Assembly: GCA_025354615.1 (NCBI GenBank)
Contig: JANXMO010000387.1
Coordinates: 1-5,008, forward strand
DNA from: Burkholderiales bacterium
GTDB lineage: Bacteria; Pseudomonadota; Gammaproteobacteria; Burkholderiales; Burkholderiaceae_C
Reading direction: 5' to 3'
DNA length: 5,008 bases
Under the pieces are notes generated by a model that was not told the origin of the DNA, ran no database searches, and was given only the letters and a program-made list of their open reading frames with translations. Of the stretch, positions 1 to 5,008 are shown one piece after another (the stretch's first letter is position 1; each line of letters begins with the position of its first letter). The position numbers and the translations under genes were made by a program.

Positions 1-1098
1 GATGAGCTGATCATCATCTGCTCGGCGTTCGCCGTGCCGGTACTGGAAAACCTGCTCGGCCTGTGCGGTGAGCAGTGCACCGTGCGCCATTTCGAGCGCA
101 AGCAGCATGTGCAGCTGCTGCCCGCGCCAGTGCCCATCGGCGCGCTGATGATGGGCGACGCCGTGGTGGCCTTCAGCCGGCGCGACGTGCTGATGCTGCG
201 CGACCAGATCGCCACCAGCGGCCAGACGGTTTCCGTCATCTACGGCGCGCTGCCGCCCGAGGTGCGCCGCCGCGAGGCCGAGCGCTTTGCCCACGGCCAT
301 TCACACGTGCTCGTGGCTACTGACGCCATCGGCATGGGTCTCAACCTGCCGATCCGCCGCGTGTTGTTTTCCACTCTGGTGAAATTCGACGGCCAGGGCG
401 ACCGCACGCTCGACGTATCGGAAGTGCATCAGATCGCCGGCCGCGCCGGCCGTTTTGGCATGCACGACGAAGGCTTTGCCGGCGTGCTGCGCGAAGCCGA
501 GCCCACGGCGGCGCGCACGCTGAAAGACTTGCTCGCCCAGCAGCCCCGCGCCCCGCGTGACTTCAAGGCGCCGGTGGCACCCAATGGCTGGCACATCGAC
601 ACCATCGCGTCGCGCCTGCAGCTGACGAAATTGCGCGACGTGCTGGGCGTCTTCATGGACCAGCTGCAGCTCGACAACGCGCACTTCGAAGTGGCCGAGT
701 TGCAGCAGATGCTGGAACTGGCCGAGCAGATCGACCACAGCGCCGCTGCCTTGCCGCTGCGCGTGCGTTTCACCTATGCACAAGCGCCGGTCGACAGCCG
801 GACCGATGCCCAAGTGCAGGCCTTTCTCGGCTGGGTCGCCAGCCATGCGGCCACCGGACGGGCCGGCAGCCCGTGGTTTCTCGATGAGGTCGACGAGCAC
901 AGCCGCCTCGAACGCATGGAGCAGGCGCTGCGTGCTTGCACGCTGTGGCTGTGGCTGGATTTGCGCTTTCCTGGCGTTTATGGCGGCGTTGACGCCGTGG
1001 CCGATCTGCGTGGCCGCCTGAACGACGGCATCGAGCGACACTTGAAAGGCAAGAAGCCGCTGTGGCAGACGCGGGGCGGGCCGCGGCGCGGGCGTTGA
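1..1098 (+). CDS. SUV3-like superfamily 2 helicase, C-terminal part (5' end outside window)
   Basis: The reading frame is open from base 1, so this is the last 365 residues of a longer protein; the GTG at 34 is an internal valine codon, not a start. Visible residues 53-153 form helicase domain 2: a motif IV-like VVAFSRR near 55-61, motif V VLVATDAIGMGLN at 103-115 and motif VI QIAGRAGRFG at 144-153 with its arginine finger. The wording of these motifs, and a later LPLRVRFTYAQAPVD stretch like the SUV3 C-terminal domain, point to the SUV3/SKI2-related group. These are ATP-dependent RNA/DNA unwinding enzymes; mitochondrial Suv3 works in RNA decay, but the role of bacterial copies is poorly defined. 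Domain 1, with the Walker A and DExH motifs, would lie upstream and cannot be checked. The tail is basic (GGPRRGR), possibly for nucleic-acid binding. Codon use is strongly GC3-biased, as in a resident gene. The family call is firm; the substrate is unknown. Confidence 0.9.
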   Translation, partial: DELIIICSAFAVPVLENLLGLCGEQCTVRHFERKQHVQLLPAPVPIGALMMGDAVVAFSRRDVLMLRDQIATSGQTVSVIYGALPPEVRRREAERFAHGHSHVLVATDAIGMGLNLPIRRVLFSTLVKFDGQGDRTLDVSEVHQIAGRAGRFGMHDEGFAGVLREAEPTAARTLKDLLAQQPRAPRDFKAPVAPNGWHIDTIASRLQLTKLRDVLGVFMDQLQLDNAHFEVAELQQMLELAEQIDHSAAALPLRVRFTYAQAPVDSRTDAQVQAFLGWVASHAATGRAGSPWFLDEVDEHSRLERMEQALRACTLWLWLDLRFPGVYGGVDAVADLRGRLNDGIERHLKGKKPLWQTRGGPRRGR

Positions 1099-1106
1099 CA
1101 GAAAGA

Positions 1107-1135
1107 GGCGCAGGGCTGCGCGTTGCGGCTGCGCC
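1107..1135 (+). terminator. Possible hairpin terminator after the helicase gene
   Basis: Eight bases after the helicase stop codon, GGCGCAG (1107-1113) can pair with CTGCGCC (1129-1135) around a 15-base GC-rich loop that can form alternative short stems. The downstream bases hold only a short CCTTTGTT run (1144-1153), not a clear T tract, so intrinsic termination is uncertain. Its position between the helicase and the separately promoted LRR gene is what supports it. Confidence 0.3.
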
Positions 1136-1195
1136 GGCCTTCATGCCTTTGTTGCGCGCCGGGTCGACCCTCTGCTCATTTGCTTCATTCGTTTA

Positions 1196-1220
1196 TTCGC
1201 ACCACGGGTGATGGCTTCGC
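1196..1220 (+). promoter_or_regulatory. Perfect PIP box (TTCGC-N15-TTCGC), probable HrpX/HrpB-type activator site
   Basis: TTCGC at 1196-1200 and TTCGC at 1216-1220 are separated by exactly 15 bases. This matches the Xanthomonas/Acidovorax plant-inducible-promoter box, and also the Ralstonia hrpII box TTCG-N16-TTCG. These direct repeats bind AraC-type activators (HrpX, HrpB) that switch on type III secretion effectors. The site lies 114 bases before the ATG of the F-box/LRR gene, in the same orientation, inside the 236-bp intergenic region. A T-rich stretch (1221-1226) follows directly. Two further TTCG copies (1188-1191 and 1232-1235) are not in PIP spacing with these. The match is read directly from the sequence; binding by an activator is inferred. 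Confidence 0.82.
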
Positions 1221-1251
1221 TTTTTTAAACATTCGCGTCCCGCCCTTGTGC

Positions 1252-1257
1252 CACCGT
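1252..1257 (+). promoter_or_regulatory. -10-like element (YANNNT) paired with the PIP box
   Basis: CACCGT fits the YANNNT -10 consensus described for PIP-box promoters. It begins after 31 intervening bases from the end of the PIP box, within the known productive spacing of about 30-32 bases. Transcription would start near 1263-1266 and give a leader of about 70 bases before the ATG at 1335. The hexamer is degenerate, so spacing carries most of the weight. Confidence 0.65.
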
Positions 1258-1334
1258 TGCAGGCCTTCAGCAACCTGGGGGCGGTGCTTGAACGAGTCTC
1301 CGCAAAGGCCTCGCTCAGCGTCGCCTGAACTCGA

Positions 1335-2399
1335 ATGTCTCTTCCACGTTCTTCACGTTCATGCGGTTGTTTGCAGCAGGTGCCGACGCAGGCACGACCC
1401 GCGGGAGACAAGGCGTCCGCCGCTGACCGTCCCGAGGCGGTTGCGCCCGCGCCGCCGGGCGTGGTGTGGCCAGCCGACCTGCGCCGCTCAGCGCCGAAAG
1501 CCACTGCAGCTGGCCTGGCGCCTCGCAATACGCTGCAGGCCTTCAATCCACCGGTTATTGCCGCGTCTGAAGCGGGCAGCGCTGATGGCGTTGCCAAGCC
1601 GCCCACCGGATTCGCTTCACTCGAAGACGAACTGCAGATTGAGGTGGCACGAAAACTGGACAGTGTGAGTCTGCAGGCGTTCGAGCAAGTCAGCGGTGCT
1701 GCAAGAAACATCGCTTGTGAAGCGCAAACGCAAGTCGTGGTGAGTTCGAGCGCTGGGCTCGCCCAGGCGCTGGCCCGTGACAAAACAGGCAGCATGGCCC
1801 GCCTGATGTTGCAAGGCGGGCAGTTCAATGACGCCGATTTGAAGAGCCTGCCGCTGTCGCTGCGCGCGCTGTCAATGGCTGACGCCAACGACATCACGCT
1901 TGAGGGATGGCGGCAGCTGGCGCGGCTTCACCGCCTCGAAGTGCTTGACCTCAGCGGCTGCCCGGTGGGCGATGCGGGCGCCGCGGCCTTGGCCAGCGGC
2001 CTGCAAAAACTGCACTCGCTGAATCTGGAAAACAGCGGGGTCGCCACAACCGGTGTTGAAGCCATTGCCCTTCGCTTGAAAGCGCTGCAGGCGTTGAACC
2101 TTGGCCACTGCGCGGTGTTCGATGAAGGCGCCAAGGCCATCGCCACCCACCTCAAAGACCTGTGCTCGCTCAATCTCGAAAACAGTCAAATCGGCGTTGC
2201 CGGGGTTGAAGTCATTGCCGGGTTGTCGAATCTGCAAGCGTTGAATCTCAGAAACTGTCTGGTCTTTGACGCTGGCGCACAGGCGATTGCCAAGTGGCTC
2301 AACCATCTGCAGTGGCTTGACTTGAGAGACAGCGGCGTTGGCCCGGCCGGCGCTAAAGCGGTTGCCACGTTGGCAAACCTGCGGTCACTGCGTATTTGA
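1335..2399 (+). CDS. F-box / GALA-type leucine-rich-repeat protein, probable type III secreted effector
   Basis: This 354-residue protein has three parts. Residues 1-90 are Ala/Pro/Ser-rich and probably unstructured. Serines sit at 2, 6, 7 and 9, there is no acidic residue before Asp25, and there is no hydrophobic Sec signal, all of which suits a type III secretion signal. Residues 96-130 resemble an F-box: Leu96, Glu99-Leu100, Ile102, Leu108, Ser112-Leu113, Phe116, Val119-Ser120 and Arg124 fit the L-P-x-E-L-L...V-x-x-x-W/R pattern, though the usual Pro after the first Leu is Glu97. Residues about 154-354 hold about eight LRRs of 24-25 residues carrying GAAALA, GVEAIA, GAKAIA, GVEVIA, GAQAIA and GAKAVA, the signature that named the Ralstonia GALA effectors. 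Those bind plant SKP1-like proteins in SCF-type ubiquitin ligases. ATG 1335 is the only sensible start, since an in-frame TGA lies at 1326-1328; no clear Shine-Dalgarno is seen. A PIP box with a -10 element lies upstream. The gene appears monocistronic, and its codon use is less GC3-biased than the helicase, hinting at acquisition. The alternative is a cytoplasmic LRR protein with a chance F-box match. Confidence 0.8.
   Translation: MSLPRSSRSCGCLQQVPTQARPAGDKASAADRPEAVAPAPPGVVWPADLRRSAPKATAAGLAPRNTLQAFNPPVIAASEAGSADGVAKPPTGFASLEDELQIEVARKLDSVSLQAFEQVSGAARNIACEAQTQVVVSSSAGLAQALARDKTGSMARLMLQGGQFNDADLKSLPLSLRALSMADANDITLEGWRQLARLHRLEVLDLSGCPVGDAGAAALASGLQKLHSLNLENSGVATTGVEAIALRLKALQALNLGHCAVFDEGAKAIATHLKDLCSLNLENSQIGVAGVEVIAGLSNLQALNLRNCLVFDAGAQAIAKWLNHLQWLDLRDSGVGPAGAKAVATLANLRSLRI
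1860..2396 (+). repeat. In-gene tandem LRR array with a ~150-bp two-repeat period
   Basis: The LRRs alternate between two types. One is an LxxLNLENSxI/V..GVExIA type and the other an LxxLNLxxCxVFDxGAxAIA type with a cysteine. A pair forms a higher-order unit of 49-50 residues: a diverged copy at 1860-2009, then 2010-2159 and 2160-2306, which are clearly similar also at DNA level, then a partial copy at 2307-2396 that stops soon after its first LRR. The unit suggests growth of the array by duplication of pairs. The array ends in a bare strand motif (LRSLRI) with no visible C-terminal cap. Confidence 0.85.
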
Positions 2400-2477
2400 G
2401 TCCAGGTCCATCCGAAACCGGTGCGTCATGATGGATGAGGGGTCAACAACGGGCCTCGCCATCAAGACCTGAGTTGT

Positions 2478-3302
2478 TTAGCCACCCAATGCCAGGCCCA
2501 ACACCTCATGCAACGCCTGATGAAAACGCACCATGCCGGCTGCGCTGGGCAGCCAGTCCAGCGGCAGGCGGGCCACACCCCGTGCCAGGCCCATCGGCGC
2601 GGCTTCGATCTGCAGGCCCGGCAACCGTGCCGCAGCGGCTTCATTGAACGCACGCAGCGCACGGGCCATGTGCCAGCCGTGGGTTACCAGCACGATGTGG
2701 CGAACGCCGGCCGGGCCGAGCAGCGCAAGGCTGTAGGCCGCGTTTTCACGCGTGTCGCGTGACGTTGATTCGGTCCAGCGCAAGGCGTGGCCAAACTCCT
2801 GTTTCGCGATGCGCGCCGCCACTTCGGCTTCACTCGCGCCGTCAACCGCTGCGCCGCCCCAGCCGACGCCGCCGCTGAATGCCAAAGGCAGCCCCGTGGC
2901 ACGGCCCAGCCATACGCCATAGCGCAGGCGCTCCAGCGATTGGTCAGACAAATTGGCGGTGCCGTACTCCGGCGCCAATGGCTGCACTCCGCTGCCCAGC
3001 ACCACGATGGCGGTGGGCGCGCCACCGCGGGCGGTGCTTTTCAGCTCGGCAGCCCGCGCTGCTGACAGCGCCGGTGGCGGCTTCAGCCAGTGGTCTTCAA
3101 TCCAGTAGGCGGTGCCGACGCAACTGGACATCCAAACGCCGGCCACGCCAAGCAGCACCAGCGACCAACCGACGCCGCGGCGAGGCCGCAGCAAGCGTGC
3201 GCCCAGCACAACCAGCAGCAGCCACGGCACGGGGGGCAGCAGCAGCACGCTGATGAAAGGTTTCCAGGCGGCAATGCCCAGTTGGTTCAGCAAGTTGTTC
3301 AT
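2478..3302 (-). CDS. YdcF/ElyC-like DUF218 membrane protein
   Basis: This encodes 274 residues from the ATG at 3302. The frame stays open to a TTG at 3347 (15 residues more), but the extra peptide has no family character, so ATG is preferred; neither start has a good Shine-Dalgarno. Two hydrophobic segments at about 15-36 and 45-65 predict inner-membrane anchoring, followed by a DUF218 domain from about 97. Family motifs are AIVVLGSGV (98-106), RLRYGVWLGRATGLPLAFSGG-like (125-145), a SEAE acidic site (157-160), SRDTREN (181-187) and LVTHGWHMARA (205-215). Members such as E. coli ElyC (YcbC), SanA and YdcF have been linked to envelope integrity; the Rossmann-like domain is thought to bind a nucleotide or similar ligand, but the reaction is not settled. 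It is the last gene of the minus-strand cluster, 77 bases after the transferase stop, and converges on the LRR gene. The family is confident; the biochemical role is unknown. Confidence 0.87.
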   Translation of the reverse strand: MNNLLNQLGIAAWKPFISVLLLPPVPWLLLVVLGARLLRPRRGVGWSLVLLGVAGVWMSSCVGTAYWIEDHWLKPPPALSAARAAELKSTARGGAPTAIVVLGSGVQPLAPEYGTANLSDQSLERLRYGVWLGRATGLPLAFSGGVGWGGAAVDGASEAEVAARIAKQEFGHALRWTESTSRDTRENAAYSLALLGPAGVRHIVLVTHGWHMARALRAFNEAAAARLPGLQIEAAPMGLARGVARLPLDWLPSAAGMVRFHQALHEVLGLALGG

Positions 3303-3379
3303 CGAGTTGTTTTTGCTTGGCAGGTTGCGGAGGAATGGGTGATGCAAGCCGACTGGCGCGGTGATTGACGGAATGTTCC

Positions 3380-4117
3380 TCAGCCCGTGGCAAAGCCAGG
3401 CCGGAGCAGCGCGTCAGCATTCAGCCAGCGCAAGGGTGGTGGAGGGCCAGTCGGTGCGGTGCATGCAAGTGCCGCCATATGGGGTGTGGTCAGCCCGGCG
3501 CCCAGGTCCAGGTCATACAGCGCCATAGTTCCGACGTCACTCAAGCGCAAGTGGCCGTGGCCGTCCGCCAGACCCGGCGCCAGGCTGACTTCAAGATTTG
3601 CCAGTGGTGCCCACAGGCCGTCGCCATGGGCTTTGGCGACGGCTTCTTTGCGTGTCCAGCCGCGGTAGAAAGCGGCTGTTTGCGCTTGCGCGGGCAGGCG
3701 GCGCCACACCGCCTGTTCTCTCGCGCTGAACACACGCGCCACCAGCAATGGGGCATCGTCCAGCGCAGTCACCGCTTCAAGGTCAATGCCCACCAGGCCC
3801 CGATGGGCTAACGCCACAAGGGCCAGTTCGGCAGAATGCGAGACGTTGAAGCTGACCGCTGCGTCATTCAACAGCAGCGGTTTGCCGCGGGCCGCCGTGG
3901 TGAATTGCAGCTGTGCGGCGGGCAGCTGAAGTGCCTGAGCCAGCACGCACCGCAATGCGGCACGCGTCAAGCTGAACGCGCGACGGGCGTGTTCGACGGC
4001 GTAGGCCTGCGCGCGAAGCTGTTCGTCTTCTGCCAGCCCGGCTTCGATTGCTTGCAGCTGTGAGGCGGAAGCGGCGAGCCGCACGCCCCACAGTTGTACT
4101 GGCGCAAGCAACGACAA
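3380..4117 (-). CDS. Sfp-type 4'-phosphopantetheinyl transferase
   Basis: The 245-residue protein transfers the 4'-phosphopantetheine arm of coenzyme A to a conserved serine of acyl- or peptidyl-carrier proteins, in the cytoplasm. Signature motifs occur in family order: RGKP (78-81), FNVSHS (90-95), VGIDLE (109-114; Asp112 and Glu114 as metal ligands) and WTRKEAVAKAHGDGL (154-168; Glu158 as third ligand, Lys162 as catalytic/CoA-contacting lysine). Length fits Sfp/Gsp-type rather than the ~120-residue AcpS type. No ATG is available: the frame is closed by a TGA at 4151-4153, which is also the stop of the preceding gene. TTG at 4117 is chosen because the family's N-terminal VQLW segment follows and a weak AAGG lies just upstream; TTG 4111 is an alternative. 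The 33-base gap suggests translational coupling to the HiPIP gene. No polyketide or non-ribosomal peptide cluster is in view, so the carrier-protein substrate is unknown. The Pro-rich C-terminus (TGPPPP) is probably a flexible tail. Confidence 0.9.
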   Translation of the reverse strand: MSLLAPVQLWGVRLAASASQLQAIEAGLAEDEQLRAQAYAVEHARRAFSLTRAALRCVLAQALQLPAAQLQFTTAARGKPLLLNDAAVSFNVSHSAELALVALAHRGLVGIDLEAVTALDDAPLLVARVFSAREQAVWRRLPAQAQTAAFYRGWTRKEAVAKAHGDGLWAPLANLEVSLAPGLADGHGHLRLSDVGTMALYDLDLGAGLTTPHMAALACTAPTGPPPPLRWLNADALLRPGFATG

Positions 4118-4150
4118 CTGCCTTGCGCCCTGGGTGGCCGACGAGCGCGA

Positions 4151-4468
4151 TCAAGCCGCCTTTTTGGCCCAGGCGCTGCACCAGCCGTTGGCGGCCACGG
4201 CTTTGCCGGCGAACAAGGGGCAAGGCCCGGCTGCATCGGCCGCTTTGCCCTGATAGAGGGCGCAATTGCCGCACTTTTGAGCGGGGGTGTGCTTGGGATT
4301 TTTTTTCGCATCCACCTTGGTGGTGTCATTCTTGTAGTCCAGCGCTTTGGCCTGCAGGTCGGCTTCATCGACCTTGGCTTGCGCAAACGCGGGTGTGGTG
4401 ATGGCAGCAAAGGCGGCACCAGCGGCAACGCTGTGCAAGAGGAATATGCGACGGGTGGTCGAGGACAT
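4151..4468 (-). CDS. High-potential iron-sulfur protein (HiPIP), Tat-exported
   Basis: The 105-residue precursor encodes a small periplasmic electron carrier with one [4Fe-4S] cluster. Residues 1-29 form a twin-arginine signal (TTRRIFLL around Arg6-Arg7, then a hydrophobic Ala-rich core) with a likely AFA cleavage site after Ala29, leaving about 76 mature residues. The cluster ligands are Cys66, Cys69, Cys83 and Cys97 in the family pattern C-x2-C-x13-C-x13-C, with the hallmark GPCPLFAGK and VAANGWCSAW segments. Tyr45 corresponds to the conserved tyrosine packed against the cluster. The ATG at 4468 is supported by GGAG (4476-4479) with a 7-base spacer. In proteobacteria HiPIPs pass electrons from the bc1 complex to reaction centres or terminal oxidases; no partner is present here to choose between these. 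It is followed at 33 bases by the transferase gene, in the same frame. Tat export fits cofactor insertion before transport. Confidence 0.95.
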   Translation of the reverse strand: MSSTTRRIFLLHSVAAGAAFAAITTPAFAQAKVDEADLQAKALDYKNDTTKVDAKKNPKHTPAQKCGNCALYQGKAADAAGPCPLFAGKAVAANGWCSAWAKKAA

Positions 4469-4516
4469 CAGGAGACTCCAAAAATAAATGAAAAGGAAAA
4501 GATTGCCGCGGAAGGC

Positions 4517-4548
4517 GTCAGTCAGTCATTCATTCATTTATTCGTTCA
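4517..4548. repeat. Imperfect tetranucleotide repeat (GTCA/TTCA, 8 units)
   Basis: Eight consecutive four-base units run on the plus strand: three GTCA, then five TTCA-like units of which two have one change (TTTA, TTCG). It sits in the 77-bp gap before the HiPIP gene, and its last unit contains the stop codon of the upstream minus-strand gene. On the minus strand it reads as TGAA/TGAC units, which place TGA in every frame over a short distance. Confidence 0.75.
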
Positions 4549-5008
4549 ATAAGAAATCATGCCGATGGCTTCGATGTCGCCAAAGCCATAGATGACCTGG
4601 CTGATGTCCTCCTGGCCATACAGCAGGCCACCGCCCGTGGCGTTTGTGAACCGCCCGGTGCCGCCAACGATGATGAACTGCCCGGCCACTCGGTGCGGGC
4701 GCCCCGCCTGCGGCGTCAACGTGCCGCTGTAGGCCATAAACAGCGCGTCGCCATTGGCGCCATGCAGCACCAGTCCACCTACAGCGGCACCCAGGCTGGC
4801 AAAAGTGAACGCGTTGGCGCCAATCGGGTTGAACAGGCCCTGTGGGTTGATGCAGTCACGCGAGGTGCCGGTGACCCTGCCTAAAGGCGACGCCGTGCCG
4901 GTGGCCTGAACCGATCCGATCGCAAAGCAGGGTGCCAGGCCGGTCAGCGCAACGGCTTCCGTCAATGCCAGCTTGGCCTTGAATGGGGCAGTGGTCGGTT
5001 GCGCCGCG
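4546..5008 (-). CDS. Secreted-looking protein of unknown function, C-terminal 153 residues (5' end outside window)
   Basis: The frame is open to the right edge, so the start and any signal peptide lie beyond base 5008; the TTG at 4965 is probably an internal leucine. The visible part is rich in Gly, Thr and Ala with short alternating hydrophobic stretches, consistent with a beta-strand domain. Recognisable segments are a GxGTASPLGRVTG-like strand, a DCINPQG turn, a LHGANGDALFMAYSGTL strand pair, an FIIVGGTGRFTNATGGG turn and a terminal GMISY strand. I know similar 'GGTGRF..ATG' proteins ending in G-x-I-S-Y only as uncharacterised secreted bacterial proteins, perhaps small beta-barrels of allene-oxide-cyclase-like shape; that fold is a guess. 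There are two visible cysteines (in APCF and DCIN), possibly a disulfide if exported. It lies 77 bases upstream of the HiPIP gene in the same direction and may share a transcript. No enzymatic motif is seen. Confidence 0.7.
   Translation of the reverse strand, partial: AAQPTTAPFKAKLALTEAVALTGLAPCFAIGSVQATGTASPLGRVTGTSRDCINPQGLFNPIGANAFTFASLGAAVGGLVLHGANGDALFMAYSGTLTPQAGRPHRVAGQFIIVGGTGRFTNATGGGLLYGQEDISQVIYGFGDIEAIGMISY

Noticed and set aside
301..1041. 246-residue open frame antisense to the helicase
   Set aside because: It lies opposite a gene with clear helicase motifs; its composition is Ala/Gly/Arg/Gln-rich with no family features, as expected of an antisense frame in GC-rich coding DNA.
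1186..1199. Similarity of a 14-base stretch at 1186-1199 to 4531-4544 (one mismatch)
   Set aside because: Both are low-complexity TTCA/TTTA/TTCG runs; the match is explained by the simple repeat near 4517-4548 and is too short to show a shared element.
1123..1668. 181-residue plus-strand frame covering the intergenic region and the start of the LRR gene
   Set aside because: Its translation is rich in Arg, Cys and Pro with no recognisable domain. It overlaps the PIP-box promoter and the better-supported LRR frame.
1193..1897. 234-residue minus-strand frame opposite the LRR gene start
   Set aside because: It is Ala/Ser-rich, has no motif, and is antisense to the F-box/LRR protein and its promoter.
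2407..2478. Possible terminator hairpins between the convergent genes (TCCATC 2407-2412 with GATGGA 2430-2435; AACAAC 2445-2450 with GTTGTT 2473-2478)
   Set aside because: The stems are only six pairs, with long loops and no T tract in either direction, so I do not call a terminator here.
3303..3347. N-terminal extension of the YdcF-like protein to a TTG at 3347
   Set aside because: The added 15 residues lack family features and a ribosome binding site; the ATG at 3302 gives a normal N-terminus directly ahead of the first membrane segment.
3365..3811. 148-residue plus-strand frame opposite the phosphopantetheinyl transferase
   Set aside because: The opposite strand carries all transferase motifs in order; this frame has none of its own.

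Overview
The window is GC-rich with dense, mostly GC3-biased genes. The gene set (SUV3-like helicase, Tat-exported HiPIP, Sfp-type phosphopantetheinyl transferase, YdcF-type protein) and a perfect PIP-box promoter suggest a betaproteobacterium of the Burkholderiales, most likely a Comamonadaceae member such as an Acidovorax-like organism. The taxon is an inference from gene content, not a search result.

Layout. On the plus strand, the C-terminal part of a SUV3-like RNA/DNA helicase enters from the left edge and ends at 1098. After a 236-bp intergenic region comes a 354-residue protein (1335-2399) with an F-box-like segment followed by about eight leucine-rich repeats of the 'GAxALA' kind. On the minus strand, reading from the right edge leftwards, lie four co-directional genes. 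They are a secreted-looking protein of unknown function (5' end outside the window), a high-potential iron-sulfur protein, a 4'-phosphopantetheinyl transferase and a YdcF/DUF218 membrane protein. The two blocks converge at about 2400-2477. No tRNA, rRNA, CRISPR array, insertion sequence or transposase is visible.

Main point. The F-box/LRR gene resembles the GALA type III effectors of Ralstonia solanacearum, which act as F-box proteins in the plant ubiquitin system. Independently of the protein, its upstream region holds an exact TTCGC-N15-TTCGC plant-inducible-promoter (PIP) box at 1196-1220, with a CACCGT (YANNNT) -10 element 31 bases downstream. That is the architecture of HrpX/HrpB-controlled type III effector promoters. 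Protein architecture and promoter together make a strong case for a type III effector standing alone among housekeeping genes. Its F-box is somewhat degenerate and its LRR region is short, so function in a host is inferred, not shown.

The minus-strand genes look like ordinary metabolism. The HiPIP is a periplasmic electron carrier, the transferase activates carrier proteins in the cytoplasm, and the YdcF-like protein is probably in the inner membrane. Their adjacency suggests shared transcription but no obvious common pathway.
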